DNA from: Malaciobacter pacificus
Lineage (GTDB): Bacteria > Campylobacterota > Campylobacteria > Campylobacterales > Arcobacteraceae
Direction: 5' to 3'
Assembly (NCBI RefSeq): GCF_004214795.1
Contig: NZ_CP035928.1
Location: 806,001 to 870,000 of the forward strand
DNA: 64,000 bases
A program made the translations under genes and the position numbers. Numbering within the stretch: position 1 is the first letter of the stretch; each line of letters begins with the position of its first letter. Below the pieces are notes generated by a model. That model was not told where the DNA came from, made no database searches, and saw nothing but the letters and a program-made list of their open reading frames with translations. Of the stretch, positions 18,335 through 27,468 are shown piece by piece.

Positions 18335-18441
18335 CAAAACTACTTCAAAAATTTAATAGAAACTTTTTTTATCTATTTGTGTTTATTAATAAAGTAAAAA
18401 TTTAAATTAGTTTAGTAAAATACAATTAATAAGGATAAATA

Positions 18442-18708
18442 ATGGATTATAAAGAGTTTGAAAAGGCTGTCGATACTTTAGGTATCTTAACTAAAACATC
18501 TAGAAAAGATTTAAAAAAAAAGTATTTAAAACTATCAAAAAAATATCACCCTGATATGCCAGAAGGTAGTGAAGAAAAATTTTTAGAATTAAAAAAATCT
18601 TATGATATTTTAGTTGCATATATGGATTCATATCAATACAATTTTGATATAGAAGAGTATAAAGAACAGTTCCCTGCTTTTACAAATTATAAAAATTGGA
18701 ATAAGTAA
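18442..18708 (+). CDS. Short J-domain protein
   Basis: The 88-residue protein is little more than a J domain: helix I 'FEKAVDTLGI', helix II 'SRKDLKKKYLKLSKKYHPDMPEG' in part with the HPD motif, and helix III 'EEKFLELKKSYDILVAY'. A short acidic-aromatic tail follows. It should stimulate a Hsp70, probably DnaK, in the cytoplasm. It is a single gene ahead of the ADP-ribosylglycohydrolase-like gene. It is the second J-domain protein within 3 kb and is unrelated to the first outside the J domain. Confidence 0.85.
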   Translation: MDYKEFEKAVDTLGILTKTSRKDLKKKYLKLSKKYHPDMPEGSEEKFLELKKSYDILVAYMDSYQYNFDIEEYKEQFPAFTNYKNWNK

Positions 18709-18772
18709 TCGTACTTATTATCTAGTTTTTGTTAAACTACAAAATATAATTTTTTTTAGTGCTGGAGAAAAG

Positions 18773-19633
18773 ATGTTTGAAGAAAAAAAAATAAAAGAAT
18801 TAGTATTAGTTTCATTAGTAGCTGATTCATATTCATTAGGAAGTCATTGGGTTTATGATGAGAATCAACTGGCTAAAGATAGTATAAATTGGAATATCCT
18901 AAATGCACCAATGGCAATTTGGCATAAAGGAAAAGGTGCAGGAGAGTTTACTCACTATGGTGACCAAACTTTATGGTTATATGAATTTATTTTAGAAAAT
19001 AATAATTTTAATGAAAAAGAGTTTTCAAAATACTGGTTTGAAAAGATGAAAACTTATGATGGTTATTTAGATAGTGCATCAAAACAAAGTATGCAAAATA
19101 TTGCTAATGGTATAACTCCTAGTGGTTCAACTTCTACTGATATGTCTGTAATAGGTAGAATCGCTCCTTTATTATTAGTTTCTGAAAATAAGATAGAGTT
19201 TTTACAAAATGTAGAAAAACTTATTAATCTTACTCATAATAATATTAAAACTATTACTTGCGGTAAATTTTTTGCAAAATTATTATTAATGGTTTTAGAA
19301 GGAAAAAATATTATTGAATCTATCTCTTTTTTAAAGGATGAGTTTGATACTTCAATTCAAAAAATGATTACAAGAGGTATTGATTCAAAAAATGAAAATA
19401 CATATGATTCAATTAGAAACTTTGGACCTGCATGTGATATTGATGATGGGTTTAGTGGAATAATACATCTTTTATGCAAATATGATAATTTAAAAGAGTT
19501 ATTAATCCAAAATGCAAAAGCAGGTGGAGATACTAGTTCAAGAGCTATGATATCTTCAATAATATTTATGGCTAATAAATCATATAATCAGATCCCTCAA
19601 GAATGGTTAGCTATTAAAGCAAATATAAATTAG
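18773..19633 (+). CDS. ADP-ribosylglycohydrolase-like protein
   Basis: The 286-residue protein belongs to the DraG-like fold (PF03747). Metal-site motifs are visible: 'LVADSYSLGSHWVYD' at the N-terminus, 'HYGDQTLWL' near residue 62, and 'AGGDTSSRAM' near residue 250. The classical DraG motif is GGDTDT; the form here, with GGDTSSRA, resembles a subgroup carrying GGDSAARG, so the second metal may be bound differently. Family members remove ADP-ribose from proteins or small molecules; the substrate here is unknown. It is 8 bases upstream of the PsiE-like gene. Confidence 0.85.
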   Translation: MFEEKKIKELVLVSLVADSYSLGSHWVYDENQLAKDSINWNILNAPMAIWHKGKGAGEFTHYGDQTLWLYEFILENNNFNEKEFSKYWFEKMKTYDGYLDSASKQSMQNIANGITPSGSTSTDMSVIGRIAPLLLVSENKIEFLQNVEKLINLTHNNIKTITCGKFFAKLLLMVLEGKNIIESISFLKDEFDTSIQKMITRGIDSKNENTYDSIRNFGPACDIDDGFSGIIHLLCKYDNLKELLIQNAKAGGDTSSRAMISSIIFMANKSYNQIPQEWLAIKANIN

Positions 19634-19640
19634 GATTGTT

Positions 19641-20060
19641 ATGAAAAGAACTATTATTCGTTTTTTTAAAGATAAATTTTATATAGAAATGACAATTGCT
19701 TCTGTTTTATTTCTAATTGCATTAGCAACAAATATGTTAATGGAATTTATTATTTATATGCTTTATTTTATTATATTTTTAGAAATAGTTAGAGCTGTAG
19801 TAAATTATATTAGAGAACAAAGAGTTACAATGAGTCTACTTGTTGATGCATTTATTATTTTAGCTCTTAGAGAATTTATAGTAAATGTAGTAAAGATTAA
19901 TGTTGAAGAATTAAATTCAATAGAAGCAATTTTTGAAAGTGCAGTAAACTATAATCTTATGATTTTATCAGGAGTGATACTTTTCTTATTGTTAGTTAGA
20001 TATTTATCTGTTAAATCTTCGCAAAGATATCTATTTAGAGATATGGAAAAACCTGAATAA
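19641..20060 (+). CDS. psiE: PsiE-family membrane protein
   Basis: The 139-residue protein has four predicted membrane helices ('IEMTIASVLFLIALATNML', 'IIYMLYFIIFLEIVRAVV', 'LVDAFIILALREFIV', 'LMILSGVILFLLLVRYL'). The charged patches between them ('ALREFIVNVVKI') match the phosphate-starvation-inducible PsiE family. The role of PsiE is unknown even in E. coli. It follows the ADP-ribosylglycohydrolase gene by 8 bases and ends before a strong terminator. Confidence 0.8.
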   Translation: MKRTIIRFFKDKFYIEMTIASVLFLIALATNMLMEFIIYMLYFIIFLEIVRAVVNYIREQRVTMSLLVDAFIILALREFIVNVVKINVEELNSIEAIFESAVNYNLMILSGVILFLLLVRYLSVKSSQRYLFRDMEKPE

Positions 20061-20070
20061 TAGAGGGCAT

Positions 20071-20095
20071 AAAAAGCACTTAATTAGTGCTTTTT
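20071..20095. terminator. Bidirectional rho-independent terminator
   Basis: A 10-bp stem (AAAAAGCACT / AGTGCTTTTT) with loop TAATT separates psiE from the convergent lysine-rich gene. The T run on one strand and A run on the other let it work both ways. Confidence 0.85.
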
Positions 20096-20097
20096 AT

Positions 20098-20307
20098 TTA
20101 TTTCTTTTTAGAAGCTTTTTTTGCTTTTTTCTTCTTGTTTTTTTTCTTTTCTATTTTTTTAGCTTTCTTTTTTTCTACTTTTTTCTTTAAAGCTTTTTTC
20201 TCTTTTTTACTTTTCTTTTTAGAGTCTTTTTTCTTCTTCTCTACTTTTTTCTTTTCAGCTTTTTTAGCCTTTTTTTTCTTTAATTTTTCTTCTTCTTTCT
20301 TTGACAT
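20098..20307 (-). CDS. Very lysine-rich small protein
   Basis: This 69-residue protein is 43/69 lysine, the rest mostly Glu, Ala and Ser, with repeats of the type 'KKAEKKKVEKKKK'. An AAGGAGA ribosome-binding site lies 5 bases before the ATG and a terminator follows directly, which supports a real gene despite the low complexity. The composition recalls the tails of bacterial histone H1-like (AlgP/Hc1-type) proteins, so binding to DNA or RNA is possible. The opposite strand is also open, but it encodes only a Phe-rich shadow. Function is unknown. Confidence 0.7.
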   Translation of the reverse strand: MSKKEEEKLKKKKAKKAEKKKVEKKKKDSKKKSKKEKKALKKKVEKKKAKKIEKKKNKKKKAKKASKKK

Positions 20308-20465
20308 AAGGTCTCCTTTTTAAATTATTTTGTTATGGTATCTTTTTTTATATGCAAAGTCAATAAAATATTACTAAAACTTCTAAAATATGTATAAAAA
20401 ATAATCTTTTAAACAATATCCAAATGAAATATAACTATAATTTCCAAAAAAATTAAAGGGTTAAA

Positions 20466-21545
20466 ATGTTAAAAAAATTATTACTACCTTTTTTGTTAGT
20501 ATCATTTATTAGTGCAAATGATGATTTAAATAAAAAAGATATTGAAAGAATGATTTCAAAAATGGTTGTACTTGGATTTAAAGGTGAGAGTATAAATTCA
20601 AATGATGAAATCTATAAAAATATTGAATCTGGATTAGGTGGAGTGATTTTATTTGATAAAGACCCTACAAATAAAAAGAAAATAAAGAATATTAAAGACC
20701 CACAACAATTAAAACTTTTAACTTCTCAATTACAAAATATATCTGAAGAAAAACTATTAATTGCAATAGACCAAGAGGGTGGAATTGTTCAAAGAATGAA
20801 AAAATCAAATGGTTTTGAAGATACTTTAAAAGCAAAAACAATTTCTATAAAGGACATTGCATTTGCAAGGGAATCTTATAAAAATCTTGCAACAATGTTA
20901 AACTCTAATGGTGTTAATTTAAATTTTGCTCCAGTTGTAGATCTAGCTGTTAATAAAAACAATAAAGTAATATATAAACTAGGGCGTTCTTATGGTGAAG
21001 ATGCAAAAAAAGTAACTCAATATGCATCAGTTTTTGTTGAGGAACAAAAAAAACAAAATGTGATATCCGTACTTAAACATTTTCCTGGGCATGGTTCATC
21101 TTTAGCTGATTCACACAAAGGTTTTGTTGATATTACTAATACTTGGAGTGAAAAAGAGTTAGAACCTTATAAAGAGTTTATCAAAAATAAAAGTGTTGAT
21201 ATGATTATGACAGCTCACGTTTTTAATAAAAATTTAGATGATAAATATCCTGCAACTCTATCTTATAATGTAAATACAAAACTTTTAAGAAAAGAGTTAG
21301 GTTTTGAAGGTGTATTGATTACTGATGACTTACAAATGTATGCTATTTCAAAACATTATGATTTAAGAACAACTTTAAAACTTGCCATTAATTCAGGAGT
21401 TAACATGCTTTTATTTGCTAATCAGCAAGCTAAAGAAGTCTCTTTAAAAGAGATAGTTGATACGGTATACTCTTTAATTTTAAATGAAGAAGTTGGACTT
21501 GATAAGATAATTGATTCTAATGAAAAAATCAATATGTTACTTTAG
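20466..21545 (+). CDS. nagZ: Beta-N-acetylhexosaminidase (GH3, NagZ-like)
   Basis: The 359-residue glycoside hydrolase family 3 enzyme should remove N-acetylglucosamine from peptidoglycan fragments. Key motifs are 'AIDQEGGIVQRM', 'VLKHFPGHGSSLADSHKG' (His general acid/base region) and 'GVLITDDLQMYAI' with the nucleophile Asp. A signal peptide (MLKKLLLPFLLVSFISA) suggests a periplasmic location, unlike the cytoplasmic E. coli NagZ. It stands alone upstream of the fcc genes. Confidence 0.9.
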   Translation: MLKKLLLPFLLVSFISANDDLNKKDIERMISKMVVLGFKGESINSNDEIYKNIESGLGGVILFDKDPTNKKKIKNIKDPQQLKLLTSQLQNISEEKLLIAIDQEGGIVQRMKKSNGFEDTLKAKTISIKDIAFARESYKNLATMLNSNGVNLNFAPVVDLAVNKNNKVIYKLGRSYGEDAKKVTQYASVFVEEQKKQNVISVLKHFPGHGSSLADSHKGFVDITNTWSEKELEPYKEFIKNKSVDMIMTAHVFNKNLDDKYPATLSYNVNTKLLRKELGFEGVLITDDLQMYAISKHYDLRTTLKLAINSGVNMLLFANQQAKEVSLKEIVDTVYSLILNEEVGLDKIIDSNEKINMLL

Positions 21546-21652
21546 GATACAAAAAACTCTTTTTTATTTAATTAAAGCAAAATTACTACTTTATTGCTAT
21601 TCTTCAAATATAGTATTTATATTAGTAAATATCAATTTTGAAAGGATAGTTT

Positions 21653-21949
21653 ATGAAAAAAATAGCTTTTTCTTTATTATTAGCAACAAGCTTCTCTTTT
21701 GCTGCTGATTATGACCCACTTAGAGGAGAGATGTTATCTCTCTCTTGTGCCTCTTGTCATGGAACAGATGGTAAGTCTGAGACAATAACACCTTATATTG
21801 CTGGACTTGGTAAAACTACTTTATATCAAACACTTCTTGATTATAAATATGGTAAAAGACCTGGGACTATGATGCAAAAGCATACAAAAGGTTTTACAGA
21901 TGAAGAGTTAGAACAAGTATCATATTACTTTTCTAAAATTAAAAGATAA
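21653..21949 (+). CDS. fccA: Cytochrome c subunit of sulfide dehydrogenase
   Basis: This 98-residue secreted monohaem cytochrome c has a signal peptide ending near 'SFAAD', the haem motif CASCH (Cys32, Cys35, His36) and a candidate axial Met in 'PGTMMQKHTKGF'. It lies 14 bases upstream of a flavoprotein of the FccB type, so it is the electron acceptor subunit of flavocytochrome c sulfide dehydrogenase, passing electrons from sulfide oxidation to the respiratory chain. Confidence 0.9.
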   Translation: MKKIAFSLLLATSFSFAADYDPLRGEMLSLSCASCHGTDGKSETITPYIAGLGKTTLYQTLLDYKYGKRPGTMMQKHTKGFTDEELEQVSYYFSKIKR

Positions 21950-21963
21950 GCAAGGAGAAAATT

Positions 21964-23241
21964 ATGTTAAGTAGAAGAAAATTTAATAAACTGTTATTAG
22001 GTTCTGTTGCACTTTCACTTGCTGCTAGTAACTCTTTAGCATCTGTTGGTATGCCTAAAAATAAAAAAAGAGTTGTAGTTGTAGGTGGTGGTTTTGGTGG
22101 AGCAACTGCTGCAAAATATCTTAAAAAATTTGATTCAAGTTTAGAAGTTATTTTAATTGAGCAAAACAAAGAGTATTATACTTGTCCTTTTGGTAATACA
22201 GTTATTGCAGGAATGAATGATATTGATTATATTAAACATGACTACAAAACTTTAGAGTCTAAATATGGGATAAAAGTAATTCATGAAAAAGTAAAAAAAC
22301 TTGATGGAGCTATTAATAGTGTAGTTTTAGATAATGGAAAAATTATATCATATGATAGAGCTATTGTATCTCCAGGAATTGATTTTAAATATGAGAAAGG
22401 TTATGAAGAAGGAAGTGAACTTTACTCTCCTCATGCATACAAAGCAGGTGCTCAAACATCACTTTTAAGAGAACAATTAGAAAAAATGAAAGATGGTGGA
22501 ACTTATGTAATGGTATCACCACAAAATCCTTTTAGATGTCCTCCTGGACCTTATGAAAGAATATCTTTAGTTGCAAACTATTTAAAAAATAATAAGCCAA
22601 AATCAAAAATCATTATATTAGACCAAAAAAATAAATTCTCTAAACAAGGTTTATTCACAGCAGGTTGGGAAGAACTTTATGGTGATATGATTGAGTGGAG
22701 AAGTTCTGATTTTGGAGGAAAAGTTTTAAAAGTTGATCCTAAAAATAGAGTTTGTACTACAGAAGATGAAGAGATTCAAGCAGATGTTTTAAACTATATT
22801 CCAAATCAAAAAGCAGGGCAGTTAGCATTTGATTCAGGATTAACTGATGGTGACTGGTGTCCTATTAATACAAAAACATTTGAATCAAAATTAGTTAAAA
22901 ACATTCATGTTATTGGAGATGCTTCAATTTCAGCATCTATGCCAAAATCAGGTTTTTCTGCAAATTCACAAGGTAAAATAGCTGCTTTACAGATAACTAG
23001 ACTACTTAGAAAGCAAGAAGCTGTAAATCCACCAAAATTAGCTAATACTTGTTATAGTCTTGTTGCTCCTGATTATGGTATTTCAGTTGCTGCAGTTTAT
23101 GAAGCCCATGAAGATAAGATAGTAAAAGTTGAAGGTTCAGGTGGTTTAAGTCCAACAAATGCAGACAAAAGTTATAGAATGCAAGAAGCAGATTTTGCTG
23201 TTGGTTGGTATCAAAATCAAATGGCTGATATTTTTAAATAA
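21964..23241 (+). CDS. fccB: Sulfide dehydrogenase flavoprotein subunit
   Basis: FccB oxidises sulfide to sulfur or polysulfide in the periplasm with FAD. The 425-residue protein opens with a twin-arginine signal ('SRRKFNKLLLG'), fitting export of a folded flavoprotein. The dinucleotide fold 'VVVVGGGFGGATAAKYL' is at 37-53. Redox-active cysteine candidates are 'YTCPFGN' (Cys74), 'FRCPPGPYERISL' and 'NTCYSLV', and 'HVIGDAS' closes the second FAD site. The FccB C-terminal domain ends the protein. It pairs with the cytochrome gene just upstream. Confidence 0.93.
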   Translation: MLSRRKFNKLLLGSVALSLAASNSLASVGMPKNKKRVVVVGGGFGGATAAKYLKKFDSSLEVILIEQNKEYYTCPFGNTVIAGMNDIDYIKHDYKTLESKYGIKVIHEKVKKLDGAINSVVLDNGKIISYDRAIVSPGIDFKYEKGYEEGSELYSPHAYKAGAQTSLLREQLEKMKDGGTYVMVSPQNPFRCPPGPYERISLVANYLKNNKPKSKIIILDQKNKFSKQGLFTAGWEELYGDMIEWRSSDFGGKVLKVDPKNRVCTTEDEEIQADVLNYIPNQKAGQLAFDSGLTDGDWCPINTKTFESKLVKNIHVIGDASISASMPKSGFSANSQGKIAALQITRLLRKQEAVNPPKLANTCYSLVAPDYGISVAAVYEAHEDKIVKVEGSGGLSPTNADKSYRMQEADFAVGWYQNQMADIFK

Positions 23242-23246
23242 TAAAA

Positions 23247-23268
23247 CTTATAGGGATTTCCCTATAAG
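23247..23268. terminator. Terminator after fccAB
   Basis: A 10-bp inverted repeat (CTTATAGGGA / TCCCTATAAG) with a very short TT centre follows the fccB stop by 5 bases and is trailed by a T-rich stretch. It likely ends the fccAB transcript. Confidence 0.6.
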
Positions 23269-23337
23269 CTTTATCTTTAATAATTTTTTAAATACACCTT
23301 TTTGTGATATAATATGAAAAAAAATTAGGTGTAAAAA

Positions 23338-25731
23338 TTGAAAAAACTTTTTTTAAAAAAGATATTATCTAGTCATTTTATAAAATTCTCATTAATCCCA
23401 ATTTTAGTCGTTGAAATTACACTTATTATTTTATACTTCTCTATCAATAAATATATAGCTACTAAAAATACAGATTTAATGTTAAATGAAGCAATTACTA
23501 GTAGCCAAAATATTCTTAAAAATGAAGCCAATAAGATAAGTGAAAAATTAAGACAAGTCTCTGAATATGCAACAATTTTACAAAAAGAGCATGAATCTAT
23601 ATTTAAAAACTCTGAAAATATTTACTTACCAAATGGTAAGCCAACTTTTGATGTAGCTTCAAATGGTGTTTACTATAAAACTAACAAAGTTGGGGCTAGT
23701 TTATACTACTCTTCAAATACTAAAATAACAGAAGTAGAAGCACATAAAGCACTTTTTACAGAAGCTATGGATACAAGTTTAAAAAATATTGTTGATACAA
23801 ATCCTTTAATTATGGCATCGTACTTTAATAGTTGGGATGATTTAAATAGACTTTATCCTTTTATTCCAAAAGTTTATGAACAATATGGTGAACATATAAA
23901 TATGGAAGATTACAATTTTTACTATTTAGCTGATCAAAAGCATAATCCTTCAAGAAAACCAGTTTGGACAAGTGCTTACTTAGACCCAGCAGGTAATGGT
24001 TGGATGCTTTCTTGTATAGTTCCTATTTATAAAAATGATTTTTTAGAAGGTGTAACTGGTCTTGATATTACAATTGACTCTTTTGTTAAAAATATTCTTG
24101 ATGCAAAATTACCTTATGATGCAAATCTTTTCATGGTTGATAATGAGGGTATGATTATTGCAATGCCTAATGAAATTGAAAAACTTTTGGGATTAAAAGA
24201 ATTAAAAGACCATTTATATACAGATGTTTTACTAAATACTATTGAAAAGCCTGAAGAGTATAATATATTAAAAAATAAATCACCTTTTGCAGAGCATTTT
24301 AAAAATCTTATAAATACAAATAGTACAGAAGAGTTGATAATCGCAGATAAAAAGTATTTAACATTAATGGAAAATGTTGGTGAAACAAACTGGAAAATGA
24401 TGATTTTAGTGGATGAAGATAAGCTTTTTAGTTCAATTGAGAGTTTAAGAGATTTAACTAATAAAATAGGATATTTAGCTATTGGTTTATTAATTCTTTT
24501 TTATGTAATTTTCTTTTATATTTTATTAAGAAGAATAAATAAATTTTCAAATGATATTACACAACCAATTGAATTTTTATCTGATCAAACAACTCAATTA
24601 ACTAAAAATGATATTGAGTTTAAATCAGTAAATACAAATGTTTTAGAGATTTCTCAATTAAGTGATAATTTTGAATATATGATCAAAGAGCTAAAACAAA
24701 AAGCTCATAAGTTAAATAAAGCAAAAATAATTGCAGAAAATGCTAATAAATCTAAAGATGAGTTTTTGGCTAATATCAGTCATGAGTTAAAAACTCCATT
24801 AAATTCAATTAATGTCATAAGTGAAATTATGACCACTAATAAACAAAAAAATCTTACAGAAAAAGATATAAAAAACTTAGATGTAATTAATAAAAGTGGA
24901 AAGAATTTATTAGTTTTAATTAACGATATTCTAGATTATTCAAAATTAAATGTAGGGAAAATAAATCTAGATATTCGTGAATTTAAAGTAAATGATTTTA
25001 TTAAAAATATTGTAAATAGTTTTGAAAGTCAATTTAGAGCTAAAAATATTAACTTTGAACTAAATATTGATAGTAGCTTAGAGTCTATAATTACTGATGA
25101 AAAAAGAGTTGCACAAATTATCAATAACCTTTTAAGTAATGCTTGTAAATTTACTAGTGAGAATAAAAATGTTTCTTTAAGTTTAATTGATCAAAATGAG
25201 TATGTTAAAATAAAAGTACAAGATGAGGGTATTGGAATACCAAGTGATAAATTAAAACTTATATTTGATAGATTTAGTCAAGTTGACTCAACAACAACTA
25301 GAAAGTTTACTGGTACAGGACTTGGATTAACAATTTGTAAAGAGTTAGTTAAGCTTTTAAAAGGAGAAATAAAAGTAGAAAGTCAAGAAGGAAAAGGCTC
25401 TATATTTGAAGTTACTTTACCAAAAATCATTAAAGGATTTGAAGAAGTAGATAGTCAAGATACTACTTTAAAAAATAGACAAAAGACAAAACAAAATATA
25501 ATCTTTTTAAATCCAAATCCTATAAACTATATAACAAAAGTAGTTGAATTAAAAAAGAGATATGAAATTAAACAAGTATTTAAAAAAATTGAGTTAATTA
25601 ATGCTCTTCAAGAGAATCAATATGATAAGGTTTTAGTAGATGAAGACTCTCTTTCTAAAGAAGAATTAGAAGAGCTAAAAAAACTTATTTCTGATAAATT
25701 AATTTATATCCAACACCTCGAAGATTTATAA
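23338..25731 (+). CDS. Sensor histidine kinase with dCache domain
   Basis: This 797-residue kinase starts at TTG. Membrane helices at about 16-36 and 378-402 flank a large periplasmic dCache-type sensor ('PVWTSAYLDPAGNGWMLS' in part). HAMP-like coil, then HisKA with 'ANISHELKTPLNSI' (His482), N box 'NNLLSNACKFT' and G box 'GTGLGLTICKEL'. The last ~85 residues look like the start of a receiver ('YDKVLVDEDS') that stops after strand 4, so it is a truncated pseudo-receiver. The 3' end overlaps the convergent response-regulator gene by 47 bases. The ligand is unknown; dCache domains usually bind small organic molecules. Confidence 0.9.
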   Translation: MKKLFLKKILSSHFIKFSLIPILVVEITLIILYFSINKYIATKNTDLMLNEAITSSQNILKNEANKISEKLRQVSEYATILQKEHESIFKNSENIYLPNGKPTFDVASNGVYYKTNKVGASLYYSSNTKITEVEAHKALFTEAMDTSLKNIVDTNPLIMASYFNSWDDLNRLYPFIPKVYEQYGEHINMEDYNFYYLADQKHNPSRKPVWTSAYLDPAGNGWMLSCIVPIYKNDFLEGVTGLDITIDSFVKNILDAKLPYDANLFMVDNEGMIIAMPNEIEKLLGLKELKDHLYTDVLLNTIEKPEEYNILKNKSPFAEHFKNLINTNSTEELIIADKKYLTLMENVGETNWKMMILVDEDKLFSSIESLRDLTNKIGYLAIGLLILFYVIFFYILLRRINKFSNDITQPIEFLSDQTTQLTKNDIEFKSVNTNVLEISQLSDNFEYMIKELKQKAHKLNKAKIIAENANKSKDEFLANISHELKTPLNSINVISEIMTTNKQKNLTEKDIKNLDVINKSGKNLLVLINDILDYSKLNVGKINLDIREFKVNDFIKNIVNSFESQFRAKNINFELNIDSSLESIITDEKRVAQIINNLLSNACKFTSENKNVSLSLIDQNEYVKIKVQDEGIGIPSDKLKLIFDRFSQVDSTTTRKFTGTGLGLTICKELVKLLKGEIKVESQEGKGSIFEVTLPKIIKGFEEVDSQDTTLKNRQKTKQNIIFLNPNPINYITKVVELKKRYEIKQVFKKIELINALQENQYDKVLVDEDSLSKEELEELKKLISDKLIYIQHLEDL

Positions 25732-26350
25732 TCATTCCGTTCTTAAGCTTCTTTTTTAGCTTATGAACGATGCTTCTCATACTAACAGCTTCCATCTCTT
25801 TGCTATCCCAAACATATTCATGAATCATTTCATTTGTAACTGTATTATTAATATTTTTAACTAAAAGTGTTAAAAGATGTTTTTCTTTTAGTGTTAGATC
25901 AATTTCATGTTCATGTTTATAAAGTTTCTCTTCTTGTAAATCAAAAGCAAATTCATATCCTAAATCAACTTTTTCAGTTACTTCTTCGCTAATCTTATGA
26001 CTAAATAGGTATTGGATTTTTAAGTATAGTTCTTCAAAATCAAATGGTTTTTTAATGTGGTCATTACATCCTAAAGAGTATGATTTTTTGATGTTTTCTA
26101 TATCAATTTCTGCACTAATCATAATAACTGGAACATCTTTATCTTCACTTCTTATCACTTCTAAAACTTTGTGACCATCAAATCCTAAAACATTTACATC
26201 AAGAATATATAAGTCATATTTACTGTTTATTACTACATCAATTGCTTTATATCCATCTGTATAACTCTCTACAAAAAAACCTTTATTTTGAAGTGAGTTT
26301 TTTATTACTTTATTTAGTGAAAAATCATCTTCTAATAAAAAAATTTTCAT
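25685..26350 (-). CDS. OmpR-family response regulator
   Basis: The 221-residue protein has a complete receiver (1-115) with phosphoacceptor Asp51 in 'YILDVNVLGFDG', the switch Ser in 'VIMISAE' and the Lys of 'HIKKPFD'. A winged-helix output domain ends it ('SIVHKLKKKL...LRGVGYKL'). It starts at the base where the upstream kinase-receiver gene stops, so the two are coupled. It is the likely target of that kinase and perhaps of the convergent sensor kinase whose 3' end it overlaps. Confidence 0.93.
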   Translation of the reverse strand: MKIFLLEDDFSLNKVIKNSLQNKGFFVESYTDGYKAIDVVINSKYDLYILDVNVLGFDGHKVLEVIRSEDKDVPVIMISAEIDIENIKKSYSLGCNDHIKKPFDFEELYLKIQYLFSHKISEEVTEKVDLGYEFAFDLQEEKLYKHEHEIDLTLKEKHLLTLLVKNINNTVTNEMIHEYVWDSKEMEAVSMRSIVHKLKKKLKNGMIINLRGVGYKLIYQK

Positions 26351-27393
26351 TAATTCTCTTTTGTTAAATTTTGAGGAAAAGTATAGATAAATGATGTACC
26401 ATTATTATCTGAATTTACATTTATTTTAATTTCATATCTATCACAAATATCTTTCACAATACTAAGCCCTAGTCCAAGTCCTATATTTGCATTTTTTTGT
26501 TGGTAATAAGGATTAAAAACTACATTTGTATCTTCTATTCCTGTTCCAAAATCTTTTATTTCAATATAATTTTTGTCTAAAATTATGTCTATTATAGAGT
26601 TTTCATTAGAATACTTTATTGCATTGGATATAGTATTATCAATAACTCTTTCTAAATCATTTTTATCCATAATTACACTAAATTCACTGTGAATACTTAA
26701 TTCTATATCTATATTTTTTATATTTGCCATCTCATCAAAAAACATTACCCTTGATGAGAGAAAGTTTATTAAGTTTATAGATTCTATCTCTTGAGTTCTT
26801 TTCTCTTTTTTTGTTAAATAATATAAATCATTGTAAATTGAAGATAAAGATTTTGATGAAGCTTTTATCGCTTCAAATTGCTCTTTAGGACCTAATTGTG
26901 TTTCTAGATTATCAATATTTAAAGAGATTATACTCAAAGGTGTATTCATTTCATGAATTATTTTTTTTAAGAAAAAGTCTTGTTGTATAAGAAGATTTTC
27001 AATTGTTTGTTTTTTCTCAAAAAGTTTTAATTGAGTTTTAATTCTTGCTTTTACTTCTTCTTTTTCAAAAGGTTTAGTAATATAATCAACTCCACCTTCT
27101 TCAAAAGCTTTTACTTTACTATTTATATCATCTAATGCACTAATAAATATTATAGGAATATCTTTTAGCTTATTCTCTTTTTTTAAGAGTTTACATACTT
27201 CAAAACCATTTATTTCAGGCATTTTTATATCTAGTAAAATTAGATCAGGGGGATTGATTTTTGAAGAGTTTATTGCAAAGTTAGCATCAGTTGATGCTTT
27301 AACAGTATATTTTTCATCTTTTAAAATTTCATTTAGATATTTTAAATTCTCTTTTTTGTCATCAATAATAAGTACTGTATAGTTTTTATTCAT
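26350..27393 (-). CDS. Receiver-histidine kinase protein, soluble
   Basis: The 347-residue protein lacks membrane segments. It has an N-terminal receiver (Asp55 in 'LILLDIKMPEINGFE', Lys in 'YITKPFE'). A kinase follows, with His147 in 'IIHEMNTPLSIIS', N box 'NTISNAIKYS' and G box 'GLGLGLSIVKDI'. A receiver ahead of a kinase suggests it relays input from another kinase, such as either membrane sensor next door. It is directly coupled to the OmpR-type regulator downstream and lies 75 bases from the divergent hybrid kinase gene. Confidence 0.9.
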   Translation of the reverse strand: MNKNYTVLIIDDKKENLKYLNEILKDEKYTVKASTDANFAINSSKINPPDLILLDIKMPEINGFEVCKLLKKENKLKDIPIIFISALDDINSKVKAFEEGGVDYITKPFEKEEVKARIKTQLKLFEKKQTIENLLIQQDFFLKKIIHEMNTPLSIISLNIDNLETQLGPKEQFEAIKASSKSLSSIYNDLYYLTKKEKRTQEIESINLINFLSSRVMFFDEMANIKNIDIELSIHSEFSVIMDKNDLERVIDNTISNAIKYSNENSIIDIILDKNYIEIKDFGTGIEDTNVVFNPYYQQKNANIGLGLGLSIVKDICDRYEIKINVNSDNNGTSFIYTFPQNLTKEN

Positions 27394-27468
27394 ATAGTTA
27401 ATCTTTTACACTGCCTTGTTTGTTAAGATTATAAGATAAAAGATATAAAAGTAAATTGAGGATTTTTA

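Noticed and set aside
20087-20323. Phe-rich open frame on the plus strand
   Set aside because: It is the complement of the lysine-rich gene (Lys codons AAA/AAG read as TTT/CTT) and starts inside the terminator; no ribosome-binding site.
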